In this document: in pieces, positions 17,213-24,490 of the stretch
Numbering within the stretch: the stretch's first letter is position 1
How the letters are laid out: every line of letters starts with the position of its first letter
DNA from: Clostridium sp.
GTDB taxonomy: Bacteria > Bacillota_A > Clostridia > Lachnospirales > Lachnospiraceae
Direction: 5' to 3'
Assembly: GCA_023666975.1 (NCBI GenBank)
Contig: JAMPAW010000015.1
Location: 1-43,188, forward strand
Length of the DNA stretch: 43,188 nt
The notes under the pieces: model-generated
Told to the model about the DNA's origin: nothing
What the model saw: only the letters and a program-made list of their open reading frames with translations
Databases searched by the model: none
Translations under genes and position numbers: made by a program

Positions 17213-17479
17213 ATGGCACAGACAGTAAATGTAAATTTCCGTATGGATGCAGAACTTAAAAAGAATATGGAGCAAGTGTGTGAGGATATGGGATTGTCCA
17301 TGACAACCGCATTTACTATTTTTGCGAAGAAAGTAAGCCGTGAACATAGGATTCCTTTTGAAATCGTAGCAGATTCATTCTATTCTGAGAGCAACATGGC
17401 ACATTTGCGGAGGGGAATTGCAGCGCTTGATTCTGGCAAGGGAGTAGAGCATGAGCCTCTTTTGGAGGATGGCGAATGA
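17213..17479 (+). CDS. RelB/DinJ-family antitoxin
   Basis: An antitoxin of 88 residues. The N-terminal ribbon-helix-helix reads TVNVNFRMDAELKKNMEQVCEDMGLSMTTAFTIFAKKV, the typical RelB/DinJ DNA-binding arm. The acidic C-terminal part (about 55-88) would wrap the toxin. The start at 17213 follows GGAAGGAG; the frame runs 18 codons further back without a site and across the promoter. It overlaps the toxin gene by four bases (ATGA), so the two are translationally coupled. By analogy the pair represses its own promoter. Confidence 0.92.
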   Translation: MAQTVNVNFRMDAELKKNMEQVCEDMGLSMTTAFTIFAKKVSREHRIPFEIVADSFYSESNMAHLRRGIAALDSGKGVEHEPLLEDGE

Positions 17480-17736
17480 AAAAAATCTGGTTTGAAGAAG
17501 CATGGGAGGATTATCTATATTGGCAGTCGCAGGATAAAAAAACATTAAAACGAATCAATGCACTTTTAAAAGATACGGAAAGAAACCCATTTGAGGGAAT
17601 TGGAAAGCCTGAACCGCTGAAAGGCGAGTTGAGTGGTTTTTGGAGCAGGCGGATTGACGAAACTAACAGATTTGTCTATCGAGTTAAAAACGGTGTGTTA
17701 GAGATTTTGTCCTGCCGTGGACATTATGATGATTAA
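17476..17736 (+). CDS. yoeB: YoeB-type mRNA endonuclease toxin
   Basis: A toxin of 86 residues that, in this family, cleaves mRNA in the ribosomal A site. The full-length family pattern is present: IWFEEAWEDYLYWQSQDKKTLKRI at the start, NPFEGIGKPEPLKGELSGFWSRRID in the middle with the catalytic Glu and Arg region, and the C-terminal SCRGHYDD with the conserved His-Tyr. The ATGA overlap with the antitoxin gene fits coupled expression. The pair lies in accessory DNA, where it may help keep the island. Confidence 0.95.
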   Translation: MKKIWFEEAWEDYLYWQSQDKKTLKRINALLKDTERNPFEGIGKPEPLKGELSGFWSRRIDETNRFVYRVKNGVLEILSCRGHYDD

Positions 17737-18032
17737 AGGCTAAGACTTAATATGTCAGGACTTCTCTTTTGAAAACAGAAGCATTTATATCATCTCCATC
17801 AAATTCTACATCATTTACATCATAATGGGACGGACAAATGCGAAAAATTCAAATCGCATTCCTGTATTCTTCAAAAAAGAAAAATATAATGTAAACGTAA
17901 ACTCATTTCAAGGTCACAAACTGCTATACGAAATTAAAACCGAAATGGGATTTACAGAAAAAATTGTCTATTTGGGACTGAATGGGCGAATAGGGACAGA
18001 CAAATGATGTGTTTTTGCTATCTTATAATAAA

Positions 18033-18056
18033 AGTGCGTGTTGACGCATTTTTTTA
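18033..18056 (+). terminator. Intrinsic terminator
   Basis: TGCGT-gttg-ACGCA is followed by eight Ts. The stretch 17737-18098 holds no other feature I can support. A 60-codon frame there has no ribosome site. Confidence 0.7.
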
Positions 18057-18098
18057 TCGGTAACAGTTAGTTTGCTCTAACTTCAAGGAGGAAACTGG

Positions 18099-19073
18099 AT
18101 GGAGAAATTAAATTTAAACTGCGGTCAATCTATCCGGCTGGCTGAAAGTGATGGATGCAGCGTTTATCAATTTCGTAATGAGACAGGAGAAGGAACGATA
18201 ACACTCTATGAGGTTTTCCCCGGTGTTACGCTTGCTTACAATGATTTTCATATGCAATACTATAATAGCGAGTTCAAACCGGAACGAGATATGTTTTGCA
18301 TTGATCATTGCAGAGAAGGACGACTTGAATATCCGGCAGCACAGAACGCTTTTTCTTATGTGGAAGCGGGTGATTTAAAGCTTGATCGAAGGTTAAATCA
18401 TACTGGGCTATTTGAAATGCCATTGTCACATTGTCACGGCGCAATGGTGGCATTTGATATGGATATTGCCAGTAAAAATCTTTCACTTGAGGTAAAGGAC
18501 TTCCCTGTTGATCTTTGGGCATTACAGAAAAAATTTTGCAATGACAGTTACCCGATGGTTATCCATGGAAACCCTTCTGTCCAGCATATTTTTAGTGAAC
18601 TGTATGCTGTACCGGAGAAAATAAAGCGTCCATATTTTAAAATTAAAATTTTAGAATTGCTATTATATTTAGAGGCTTTGGAATTGCCGAATAACCCTTT
18701 TGAAAAACCGTATTTTTATAAAACGCAGGTGGAAAAAACAAAGGCAATTGGAGAATTTATTACGAGGCATATGGATGAAACATTTACGCAAGAAGCATTG
18801 TCCGAAAAATTTGGACTGCCCTTAACTTCCATGAAACAATGTTTTAAATCCGTATTTGGTGCGACAATCGGCAATTATCTGATGGAGTATCGTATGAATC
18901 AGGCTGCGGTTATGCTGAAAACAAAGCGTAATATGAGTGTGGCTGAAATTGCAGGTTGTGTAGGTTATGATAGTCCGAGTAAATTTGCAATGGCATTTCG
19001 CAAGTTAATGGGGATGTCCCCGGTAGAATATCGTAATCATATGCATGGAAAGTCTTTGTCCGATGAGGACTAA
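18099..19073 (+). CDS. AraC-family transcriptional regulator
   Basis: A regulator of 324 residues. The N-terminal 200 residues form a ligand or effector domain of the YbtA/PchR kind (AYNDFHMQYY then FCIDHCREGRLEY). The last 100 residues carry two helix-turn-helix units: FTQEALSEKFGLPLTSMKQCFKSVFG and MSVAEIAGCVGYDSPSKFAMAFRKLMGMSPVEYR, the AraC signature. The start follows AAGGAGG. It is upstream of and codirectional with two half-exporter ABC genes but separated from them by a terminator, so it more likely acts on them as a regulator than as part of one message. Confidence 0.93.
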   Translation: MEKLNLNCGQSIRLAESDGCSVYQFRNETGEGTITLYEVFPGVTLAYNDFHMQYYNSEFKPERDMFCIDHCREGRLEYPAAQNAFSYVEAGDLKLDRRLNHTGLFEMPLSHCHGAMVAFDMDIASKNLSLEVKDFPVDLWALQKKFCNDSYPMVIHGNPSVQHIFSELYAVPEKIKRPYFKIKILELLLYLEALELPNNPFEKPYFYKTQVEKTKAIGEFITRHMDETFTQEALSEKFGLPLTSMKQCFKSVFGATIGNYLMEYRMNQAAVMLKTKRNMSVAEIAGCVGYDSPSKFAMAFRKLMGMSPVEYRNHMHGKSLSDED

Positions 19074-19116
19074 GCGGACTTGGTGGAGCAGAAAAAAATA
19101 AAAATTAGTTTATGAT

Positions 19117-19150
19117 ATAGATGGTGTCGAGAAACACCATCTATTTTTTA
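19117..19150 (+). terminator. Intrinsic terminator after the AraC gene
   Basis: ATAGATGGTGT pairs with ACACCATCTAT around a short loop and is followed by TTTTTT. Confidence 0.9.
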
Positions 19151-19176
19151 CTTTATAGGAAATTCCTTTGAAATTC

Positions 19177-19261
19177 CTGTAGGCACGCTCCTTACGGAGT
19201 CTGCTAAGATTCGGACTACAGCGTCAAAGACGCTTTGTTCTGTACTCAATAGGAAACAAAG
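19177..19261 (+). promoter_or_regulatory. Multi-hairpin leader before the ABC exporter
   Basis: Four helices fit together: CTGTAG/CTACAG (19177-19182, 19216-19221) enclosing CTCC-ttac-GGAG, then GCGTC-aaa-GACGC (19221-19233), then CTTTGTT/AACAAAG (19233-19239, 19255-19261). The array ends 86 bases before the first ABC gene. I do not recognise a known riboswitch. Confidence 0.45.
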
Positions 19262-19347
19262 TGGGCTGTACTCGATTTATGAAATATCCATAGGGTATCC
19301 CTATATGCGAAAAGGCATCGCAGAAATAATGAAAGGAGAGATTCACT

Positions 19348-21123
19348 ATGAATCAAGAAGAAAAAAAACAGGGATGGTTTTCCTGCCTTTGGGATTATGC
19401 CGAGGGGAGCAAAGGTAGGCTTGTATTGTCTGTAATTTTATCAATCATAAGCGTACTGTGTGGAATCTTGCCATATTTTTGCTTTTATAAAGTGATTGAC
19501 AGCTTTATTAGCGAGAGTATATCTGCTGAAATCATTTTTATGTGGAGCGGTTTCGCTTTTGCAGCATATTTTATCAAGACTCTGTTCTTTGGGTTTTCAA
19601 CAGCAATTTCCCATTATGCAGCTTATCATATTCTCGAAAAATTAAGGCTTAGAGTGGCTGATAAGTTTTTACACGCACCGCTTGGAGCTGTGACAAAGCA
19701 TTCCATTGGTGAAATTAAAAATATTATGGTAGATAAAATTGAAGATATAGAACCGCCGCTTGCCCATATGATACCGGAAGGTTCCGGACATATTATGCTG
19801 CCGGTTGTAAGCTTTATTGCACTGCTTTTGATTAACTGGAAAATGGCCCTTGCCTCACTTGTAACGCTACCTCTTTCGTTTGTTTGTATGGCGTTGACCT
19901 TCAAAATAAGCGGAAAGAATTTTGATAAATATGTGAAATCAAATGCCAGGATGAACAGCGTAATTGTTGAGTATGTTGAGAGCATTGAGGTTATAAAGGC
20001 ATTTGGACGTTCGGGACAGTCTTATGAGAAGTATTCGGGAGCAATCGGGGATTACAAAAGATTTGTAGTAAAATGGCTTTCTTCCACCTGGGTGACATTC
20101 AAGCTTGCTTTTGCACTTTTTCCGTCAACGCTTTTAGGTGTTCTTCCCATTGGACTTCTGTTAGCAGTAAATGGCAGCTTAACAGCGGCACAATTGGCGT
20201 TGTGTGTAATGCTTTCCATGTCTATGGTAACATCTTTGGGGCAAATAGAAGTGTTTGGAAACAATATGAAACAGCTTCAACTTACAATTGAGGAGCTTCA
20301 GCAATACCTTGATATGCAAAAACTTCCTGAACCATACAAAAATGTTGAAATTTTAGATTATAACATTGAACTTAAAAATGTTCATTTTTCATATGACGAT
20401 AAATCGGAAGAAGTTTTGCACGGAATCAATCTGAACATTCCCAAAGGCAGTTTTACAGCGCTTGTAGGTCCTTCGGGCGGTGGTAAATCTACGGTTGCAA
20501 AATTGATTTCAAGATTTTGGGATGTGACGGATGGTGAAATTAAAATTGGCGGTGTGAACATTAAAGATATACCCCTTTCGCAGCTTAGTAATATGGTAAG
20601 TTTTGTTACGCAGGATAATTTTTTGTTCCGTGTATCGCTGAAGGAAAATATCCGGCTCGGAAATCCGCAGGCAAGTGACGAAGAAGTATATGCGGCGGCG
20701 AAAGCAGCTAGGTGCGATGAATTTATAAAAAAACTCACTTTTGGGTATGACACGCCTGCAGGTGAAGCAGGCAAAAGACTTTCGGGTGGTGAAAAACAGC
20801 GAATAGCCATAGCAAGAATGATTCTGAAAAACGCTCCGATTGTTATTTTAGATGAAGCAACAGCATTTACCGACCCTGAAAATGAATCAAAAATTCAGAA
20901 AAGCATTGCAAAACTTACAAATGGCAAAACCTTGCTTGTAATTGCACATAGATTGTCCACAATAAAAAATGCTGATAATATCGTTGTTCTGGAGAATGGT
21001 GAAATTTTGGCGCAAGGTAAGCAGGAGAAGCTTTTGAAAACCTGTTCTTTGTATAACCATATGTGGAAAACTCACATAGGAGCAAAGGATTGGGCTGTTT
21101 CAGGAAGCACCCTACGGGTATAA
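19348..21123 (+). CDS. ABC exporter half-transporter 1 (membrane plus ATPase)
   Basis: A 591-residue protein with an N-terminal exporter membrane domain (six segments, about 20-310) and a C-terminal ATPase. The ATPase has Walker A GPSGGGKST, signature LSGGEKQR, Walker B IVILDEAT and the switch His in IAHRLST. The start follows AAAGGAGAG. The next gene encodes a second half-transporter, so the two likely form a heterodimer. An AraC regulator of YbtA type plus paired exporter-fold ABC proteins resembles the YbtPQ/IrtAB arrangement for iron-siderophore transport, but equally fits drug efflux. No biosynthesis genes are nearby to decide. Confidence 0.92.
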   Translation: MNQEEKKQGWFSCLWDYAEGSKGRLVLSVILSIISVLCGILPYFCFYKVIDSFISESISAEIIFMWSGFAFAAYFIKTLFFGFSTAISHYAAYHILEKLRLRVADKFLHAPLGAVTKHSIGEIKNIMVDKIEDIEPPLAHMIPEGSGHIMLPVVSFIALLLINWKMALASLVTLPLSFVCMALTFKISGKNFDKYVKSNARMNSVIVEYVESIEVIKAFGRSGQSYEKYSGAIGDYKRFVVKWLSSTWVTFKLAFALFPSTLLGVLPIGLLLAVNGSLTAAQLALCVMLSMSMVTSLGQIEVFGNNMKQLQLTIEELQQYLDMQKLPEPYKNVEILDYNIELKNVHFSYDDKSEEVLHGINLNIPKGSFTALVGPSGGGKSTVAKLISRFWDVTDGEIKIGGVNIKDIPLSQLSNMVSFVTQDNFLFRVSLKENIRLGNPQASDEEVYAAAKAARCDEFIKKLTFGYDTPAGEAGKRLSGGEKQRIAIARMILKNAPIVILDEATAFTDPENESKIQKSIAKLTNGKTLLVIAHRLSTIKNADNIVVLENGEILAQGKQEKLLKTCSLYNHMWKTHIGAKDWAVSGSTLRV

Positions 21124-21173
21124 CCGGATGTCCATAATACATGGACAGATTTAATGACAGGAGGTTAGAGAAA

Positions 21174-22922
21174 ATGTTTAAGACCGTAAAAAGAATTATA
21201 AATTGGTGCGGAGACTTTAAAGGTAAACTCTATATTGGTTTTATTTTTTCGTTTTTTTCAACTTGGTTTGCGGCAATGCCTATCATGGTGGCGGCTTATA
21301 CAGTTGGAACGCTTGTTGAAAGCAATCGAACTGGTACGGAGTTTAATCGAAATTTGATTTGGATCAGTTTCCTTGCAATAGCGGGTTTTGTGCTGTTCCG
21401 GTTTTTATTTGATTATCTAAGGGCAAGATTTCAGGAGCCGATAAGCTATGAGCTTGTGGCAAGGGACAGACTTGCAGTAGGCGAGGCATTAAAAAGAGTA
21501 TCACTTGGATATTTTCAAAAAGTGGATACGGGAAACATATTAAATTCAATTACTACGGGGCTAAGTGCGCTTGAAAATATGGGTATAAGAATGGTTGACA
21601 GCTTTGTTGGTGGATACCTTAGCTTCCTTTGCATTTTTCTTAGCTTGATGTATTTTAATCCTCTTGTTGCACTTATTGCGTTAGGGGGGGCTGCTTTGTC
21701 TTTTATGTTTTTGCTGTTGGTTTCAAAGTACAGCGTTAAAAATGCCCCTGTTTTGGCAAAGGCAGGCAGGGATTTGACAGCAGCAACGATTGAATACGCA
21801 AGAGGTTTGCCAATCGTAAAATCATTTGGACAAAGCGGTGCTTCCATGTCAGCTATGAAAAAAGCCTGCCGTGACAGTAAGAATATTTGTCTTAAAATCG
21901 AGAACGGATTTATTCCAAACAACTGCCTGCATTTGTTTTCACTAAGAATTGCGACTGTAATAATGGCGGGAACTTCCTGTTACTTAGGTCTTATTGGAGA
22001 TATGCCGTTTACATTTATGTTAATGTTCGTATTTTTTTCATTCGAAATTTTTGCAAGGCTTGAATCCATAAGCGACAGCGCTCACGTTTTAGGTGTTATA
22101 GATACGGCGATGAATCAGCTTGACGCATTAAAAGCTGACAAATACATAGACAGCGATGGCAGGGAAATCCCTATTGCTCATTACGACATTGAGTTTAAAA
22201 ATGTACAGTTTGGATATGACAAAAGAGTGGTTCTTGAAAATGTAAGCTTCAAAATTCCCGAAAAGACATCTACCGCAATCATAGGTCCGTCCGGTTCGGG
22301 AAAGAGTACAATTTGTAATTTGATAGCCCGCTTTTACGATGTCCAACAAGGAGATATTCTTGTTGGTGGTCATAATGTGCGTGAATTTACCTGTGACAGC
22401 CTTTTGAAGAACATTTCTATGGTATTTCAAAATGTTTACTTGTTTCATGACACAATTATAAACAATATTCGTTTTGGTAATCCGGACGCTGCAGATGATG
22501 AGGTTTATGCAGCAGCCAAAGCAGCAAGATGTCATGATTTTATTATGGATTTACCAAAGGGATATGACACGGTGATAGGCGAGGGCGGCGGTACTCTTTC
22601 CGGTGGTGAAAAACAGAGAATCAGTATCGCAAGGGCTATGCTGAAGAATGCTCCGATTATTATTTTGGATGAGGCAACTGCAAGTGTTGATCCTGAAAAT
22701 GAGCATTTAATTCAAGAGGCTATTTCTAAACTGACTCACGGAAAAACAATAATTATAATTGCTCATCGACTTGCGACGATTGAAAATGCCGATCAAATTT
22801 TGGTGATTGATGGCGGAAAAGTAGCGCAAAAAGGTACTCACACACAGCTTATAAATCAGGAAGGTACATATCGTGATTTTATAAGAATCCGTGAGCAGGC
22901 AGAAGGTTGGCAAATTCAATAA
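21174..22922 (+). CDS. ABC exporter half-transporter 2 (membrane plus ATPase)
   Basis: Partner of the preceding half-transporter, with 582 residues in the same layout: membrane domain (about 20-310) and ATPase with GPSGSGKST, LSGGEKQR, IIILDEATASVD and IAHRLAT. Both nucleotide-binding sites in the pair look intact, unlike heterodimers with one degenerate site. I chose the ATG at 21174 because AGGAGG lies about nine bases before it; the frame is open for 11 codons more. The gap to the first gene is 50 bases. No clear terminator follows; the DNA downstream is a graveyard of mobile-element pieces. Confidence 0.92.
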   Translation: MFKTVKRIINWCGDFKGKLYIGFIFSFFSTWFAAMPIMVAAYTVGTLVESNRTGTEFNRNLIWISFLAIAGFVLFRFLFDYLRARFQEPISYELVARDRLAVGEALKRVSLGYFQKVDTGNILNSITTGLSALENMGIRMVDSFVGGYLSFLCIFLSLMYFNPLVALIALGGAALSFMFLLLVSKYSVKNAPVLAKAGRDLTAATIEYARGLPIVKSFGQSGASMSAMKKACRDSKNICLKIENGFIPNNCLHLFSLRIATVIMAGTSCYLGLIGDMPFTFMLMFVFFSFEIFARLESISDSAHVLGVIDTAMNQLDALKADKYIDSDGREIPIAHYDIEFKNVQFGYDKRVVLENVSFKIPEKTSTAIIGPSGSGKSTICNLIARFYDVQQGDILVGGHNVREFTCDSLLKNISMVFQNVYLFHDTIINNIRFGNPDAADDEVYAAAKAARCHDFIMDLPKGYDTVIGEGGGTLSGGEKQRISIARAMLKNAPIIILDEATASVDPENEHLIQEAISKLTHGKTIIIIAHRLATIENADQILVIDGGKVAQKGTHTQLINQEGTYRDFIRIREQAEGWQIQ

Positions 22923-22936
22923 TAACTGTAATTTGA

Positions 22937-23287
22937 AATACAGAAAACTTACCGCTGGCAGCTTTTCGGGTGTCGTATCAATTAAGGCTTTTGCAGTTGC
23001 TTTGACGACTTCTAACGACCGTTCATCGACGGAAAGCATAGGTCGTCGATTTTCTACCTCGGAATCTTTGGACGGCTTCTCAGGGTAGAAAATCGAATTC
23101 GCAGAAATGTTCAATTCCTGGACAAGCTTATGTAGACATCAAAGCTGGGATTTTTGCCCTTGTTTTCAATCCGATATAGGTATCACTCGGTAATTCCTAC
23201 CCGATTTGCCAACGCTTCTATTGTGCTTCCAGTGTTCTTACGAGCAGTTTTAATAATATGTCCAAGCGTTTCAGGTTTGTTATGCAC
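22937..23287 (-). pseudogene. Decayed XRE-family regulator
   Basis: Read from a GTG at 23287 (with GGTGG upstream), the helix-turn-helix is clear: ETLGHIIKTARKN, then STIEALANRVGITE, then a TGA stop, then YLYRIENKGKNPSFDV. A frameshift follows near 23139 and the next frame continues LVQELNISANSIFYPEKPSKDSEVENRRP. The premature stop falls where family members usually have Arg, so a CGA-to-TGA change is likely. Such regulators are common in Tn916/Tn1549-like elements. It is converging on the ABC exporter. Confidence 0.78.
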
Positions 23288-23396
23288 TTACAGTCCACCG
23301 CCATATATAATTATACTGATTTGTGTCATGTTTATAATGGCATGACAATCCAATTATAAATGGACTGACAGTTCGCAAATATATGAACTAAATAAA

Positions 23397-23452
23397 GGCA
23401 TAGTACCCTGCCAAATAAAAAACAAGGTTTTGACGGGGCGCTTCACTATGCC
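23397..23452 (+). promoter_or_regulatory. Long stem-loop of an attenuator-like leader
   Basis: GGCATAGT (23397-23404) pairs with ACTATGCC (23445-23452). Inside, CCCTGcCAAA pairs with TTTGaCGGGG (9 of 10). The stem ends seven bases before a terminator hairpin. Confidence 0.7.
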
Positions 23453-23458
23453 TACACT

Positions 23459-23497
23459 CTCCAATTCCGAGCTTTTTGAAATTGGAGGGGATTTTTT
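23459..23497 (+). terminator. Terminator hairpin overlapping the start of a leader peptide
   Basis: CTCCAATT pairs with AATTGGAG and is followed by GGGATTTTTT and then ATG at 23498. The right arm also carries the GGAGGGG that would serve as ribosome site for the peptide. Confidence 0.75.
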
Positions 23498-23629
23498 ATG
23501 TGCTGGAGTTCCATCGGCGTTTCATTGCTTGTGATGAGTGATAATTATGGCTCTATATTACGAGCGTTATTTAGGGGTGCTTGCCTAAAAAAGCATTTAC
23601 ACGGCAATGCGGCTCACATACTGAATTGA
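23498..23629 (+). CDS. Candidate 43-residue leader peptide
   Basis: An open frame of 43 codons starts MCWSSIGVSLLVMSDNYG and ends in HGNAAHILN. It begins directly at the end of the terminator T run and has GGAGGGG about nine bases upstream. The position after a long stem and a terminator is that of leader peptides used for ribosome-controlled attenuation upstream of resistance genes on conjugative elements (known for the tet(M) group). No such gene follows: an IS200 relic lies 90 bases on. Either the regulated gene has been lost or the frame is fortuitous. Confidence 0.45.
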   Translation: MCWSSIGVSLLVMSDNYGSILRALFRGACLKKHLHGNAAHILN

Positions 23630-23720
23630 AAAGCCATATAAATAATGAAATAAATGCACTTGCACGGCGAAATTTGTCGCTATGCAGGTGTGTCCACAAA
23701 TGCTTCAGCTTCAAGTAAAG

Positions 23721-23776
23721 AACCTCCTTTGCTATACTAGATAATGGTTCACCAACCATCAAGAGCAAAGGAGGTT
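23721..23776 (+). promoter_or_regulatory. IS200 leader hairpin hiding the ribosome site
   Basis: AACCTCCTTTGCT (23721-23733) pairs perfectly with AGCAAAGGAGGTT (23764-23776), with an inner ATGGTT-cacc-AACCAT. The GGAGG before the relic tnpA start is buried in the stem, the known IS200 device for low transposase translation. Confidence 0.8.
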
Positions 23777-23781
23777 ATCCA

Positions 23782-23890
23782 ATGGATGTGAATGTTTATC
23801 ACACACCAAATGTGAGTGCAAATATCACATGGTATTTGCACCCAAATTCAGAAGAAAAGTAGCGTATGGGGAAGTTAAAATTTCAAGAAT
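23782..23890 (+). pseudogene. 5' remnant of IS200-like transposase tnpA
   Basis: The frame begins MDVN. After a one-base deletion near 23793 it continues LSHTKCECKYHMVFAPKFRRKVAYGEVK, the N-terminus of IS200/IS605 TnpA (Y1 transposase). It then stops matching, and the HUH motif and catalytic Tyr are gone. The left-end sequence before it (from about 23680) reappears at 42868. It marks the upstream edge of the Dnd island. Confidence 0.85.
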
Positions 23891-24042
23891 AACACATTCC
23901 ATTTCCTAATTTTTGAGCCTTTCGATGGAGCGGTTCTTTTTTTGTTTGAGGTGCCCTAGCATGTTAATAGGTTCTGATGACATTAGATACACGCTTGGAA
24001 AACATAGGATATTTTGTAGTGTTGGCAAAAATATGCAAGATT

Positions 24043-24096
24043 TTTGTATTTTTATTAGAATACAAAGATATTATTGATTAAGTGGAATAATACAAA
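24043..24096. promoter_or_regulatory. Candidate operator of the dnd operon
   Basis: TTTGTATT (24043-24050) and AATACAAA (24059-24066) form a perfect 8-base inverted repeat, and a third copy of AATACAAA lies at 24089-24096, just before the -35. The first gene of the operon is an XRE regulator, the natural candidate to bind here. Confidence 0.55.
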
Positions 24097-24102
24097 AAAT
24101 AA

Positions 24103-24131
24103 TTGTAAAAATGACCTGATTATAGTACAAT
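24103..24131 (+). promoter_or_regulatory. Promoter of the xre-dndCDEA operon
   Basis: TTGTAA (24103-24108), 17 bases, TACAAT (24126-24131), 26 bases before the xre start. Confidence 0.65.
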
Positions 24132-24157
24132 AAACAATCGGGAAGGTGGGAATTTCT

Positions 24158-24490
24158 ATGGAAATTGGACGCAGATTATCTGAATTGAGAAAGAAAAATG
24201 GATACACACAAAAACAATTAGCGGACGCTCTCAATTTGTCTCAGCAAATTGTTAGCAACGTAGAAAGGAATACCACGGCACCTGATGTGAAATTTCTGCA
24301 TGGTGTAGCTGATTTATACAAGATTTCTTTAGATGAACTTATTGGTAGGAAAACACTTATCACTGAGGAAAGCAGCTATGAACAGCAAATATTAAATGTC
24401 GTTGAAACAATGGACGACACAAAGAAAGAGTTGAGCCTACGTTTATTGAACGAAGTAGCTCAACAAAGAGGTGAGAAGGATGGCGAATAG
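24158..24490 (+). CDS. XRE-family regulator heading the dnd operon
   Basis: A 110-residue regulator. Residues about 5-60 form the helix-turn-helix (GRRLSELRKKNGYTQKQLADALNLSQQIVSNVERNTTAPDVKFLHGVADLYKISLDELIG). A short helical tail follows. The start at 24158 has GGAAGGTGGG at good spacing. Its end overlaps dndC by 11 bases, so it is part of the operon. Many Dnd loci carry dndB as their repressor. Here dndB is absent and this gene is in a place to take over that role, possibly binding the inverted repeats upstream (inference). Confidence 0.9.
   Translation: MEIGRRLSELRKKNGYTQKQLADALNLSQQIVSNVERNTTAPDVKFLHGVADLYKISLDELIGRKTLITEESSYEQQILNVVETMDDTKKELSLRLLNEVAQQRGEKDGE

Noticed and set aside
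17825..18007. 60-codon frame
   Set aside because: No ribosome site, no recognisable motif and no operon partner. A small unknown gene is not fully excluded.
24158..24490. DndB
   Set aside because: Too short at 110 residues, and it is clearly an XRE helix-turn-helix protein.
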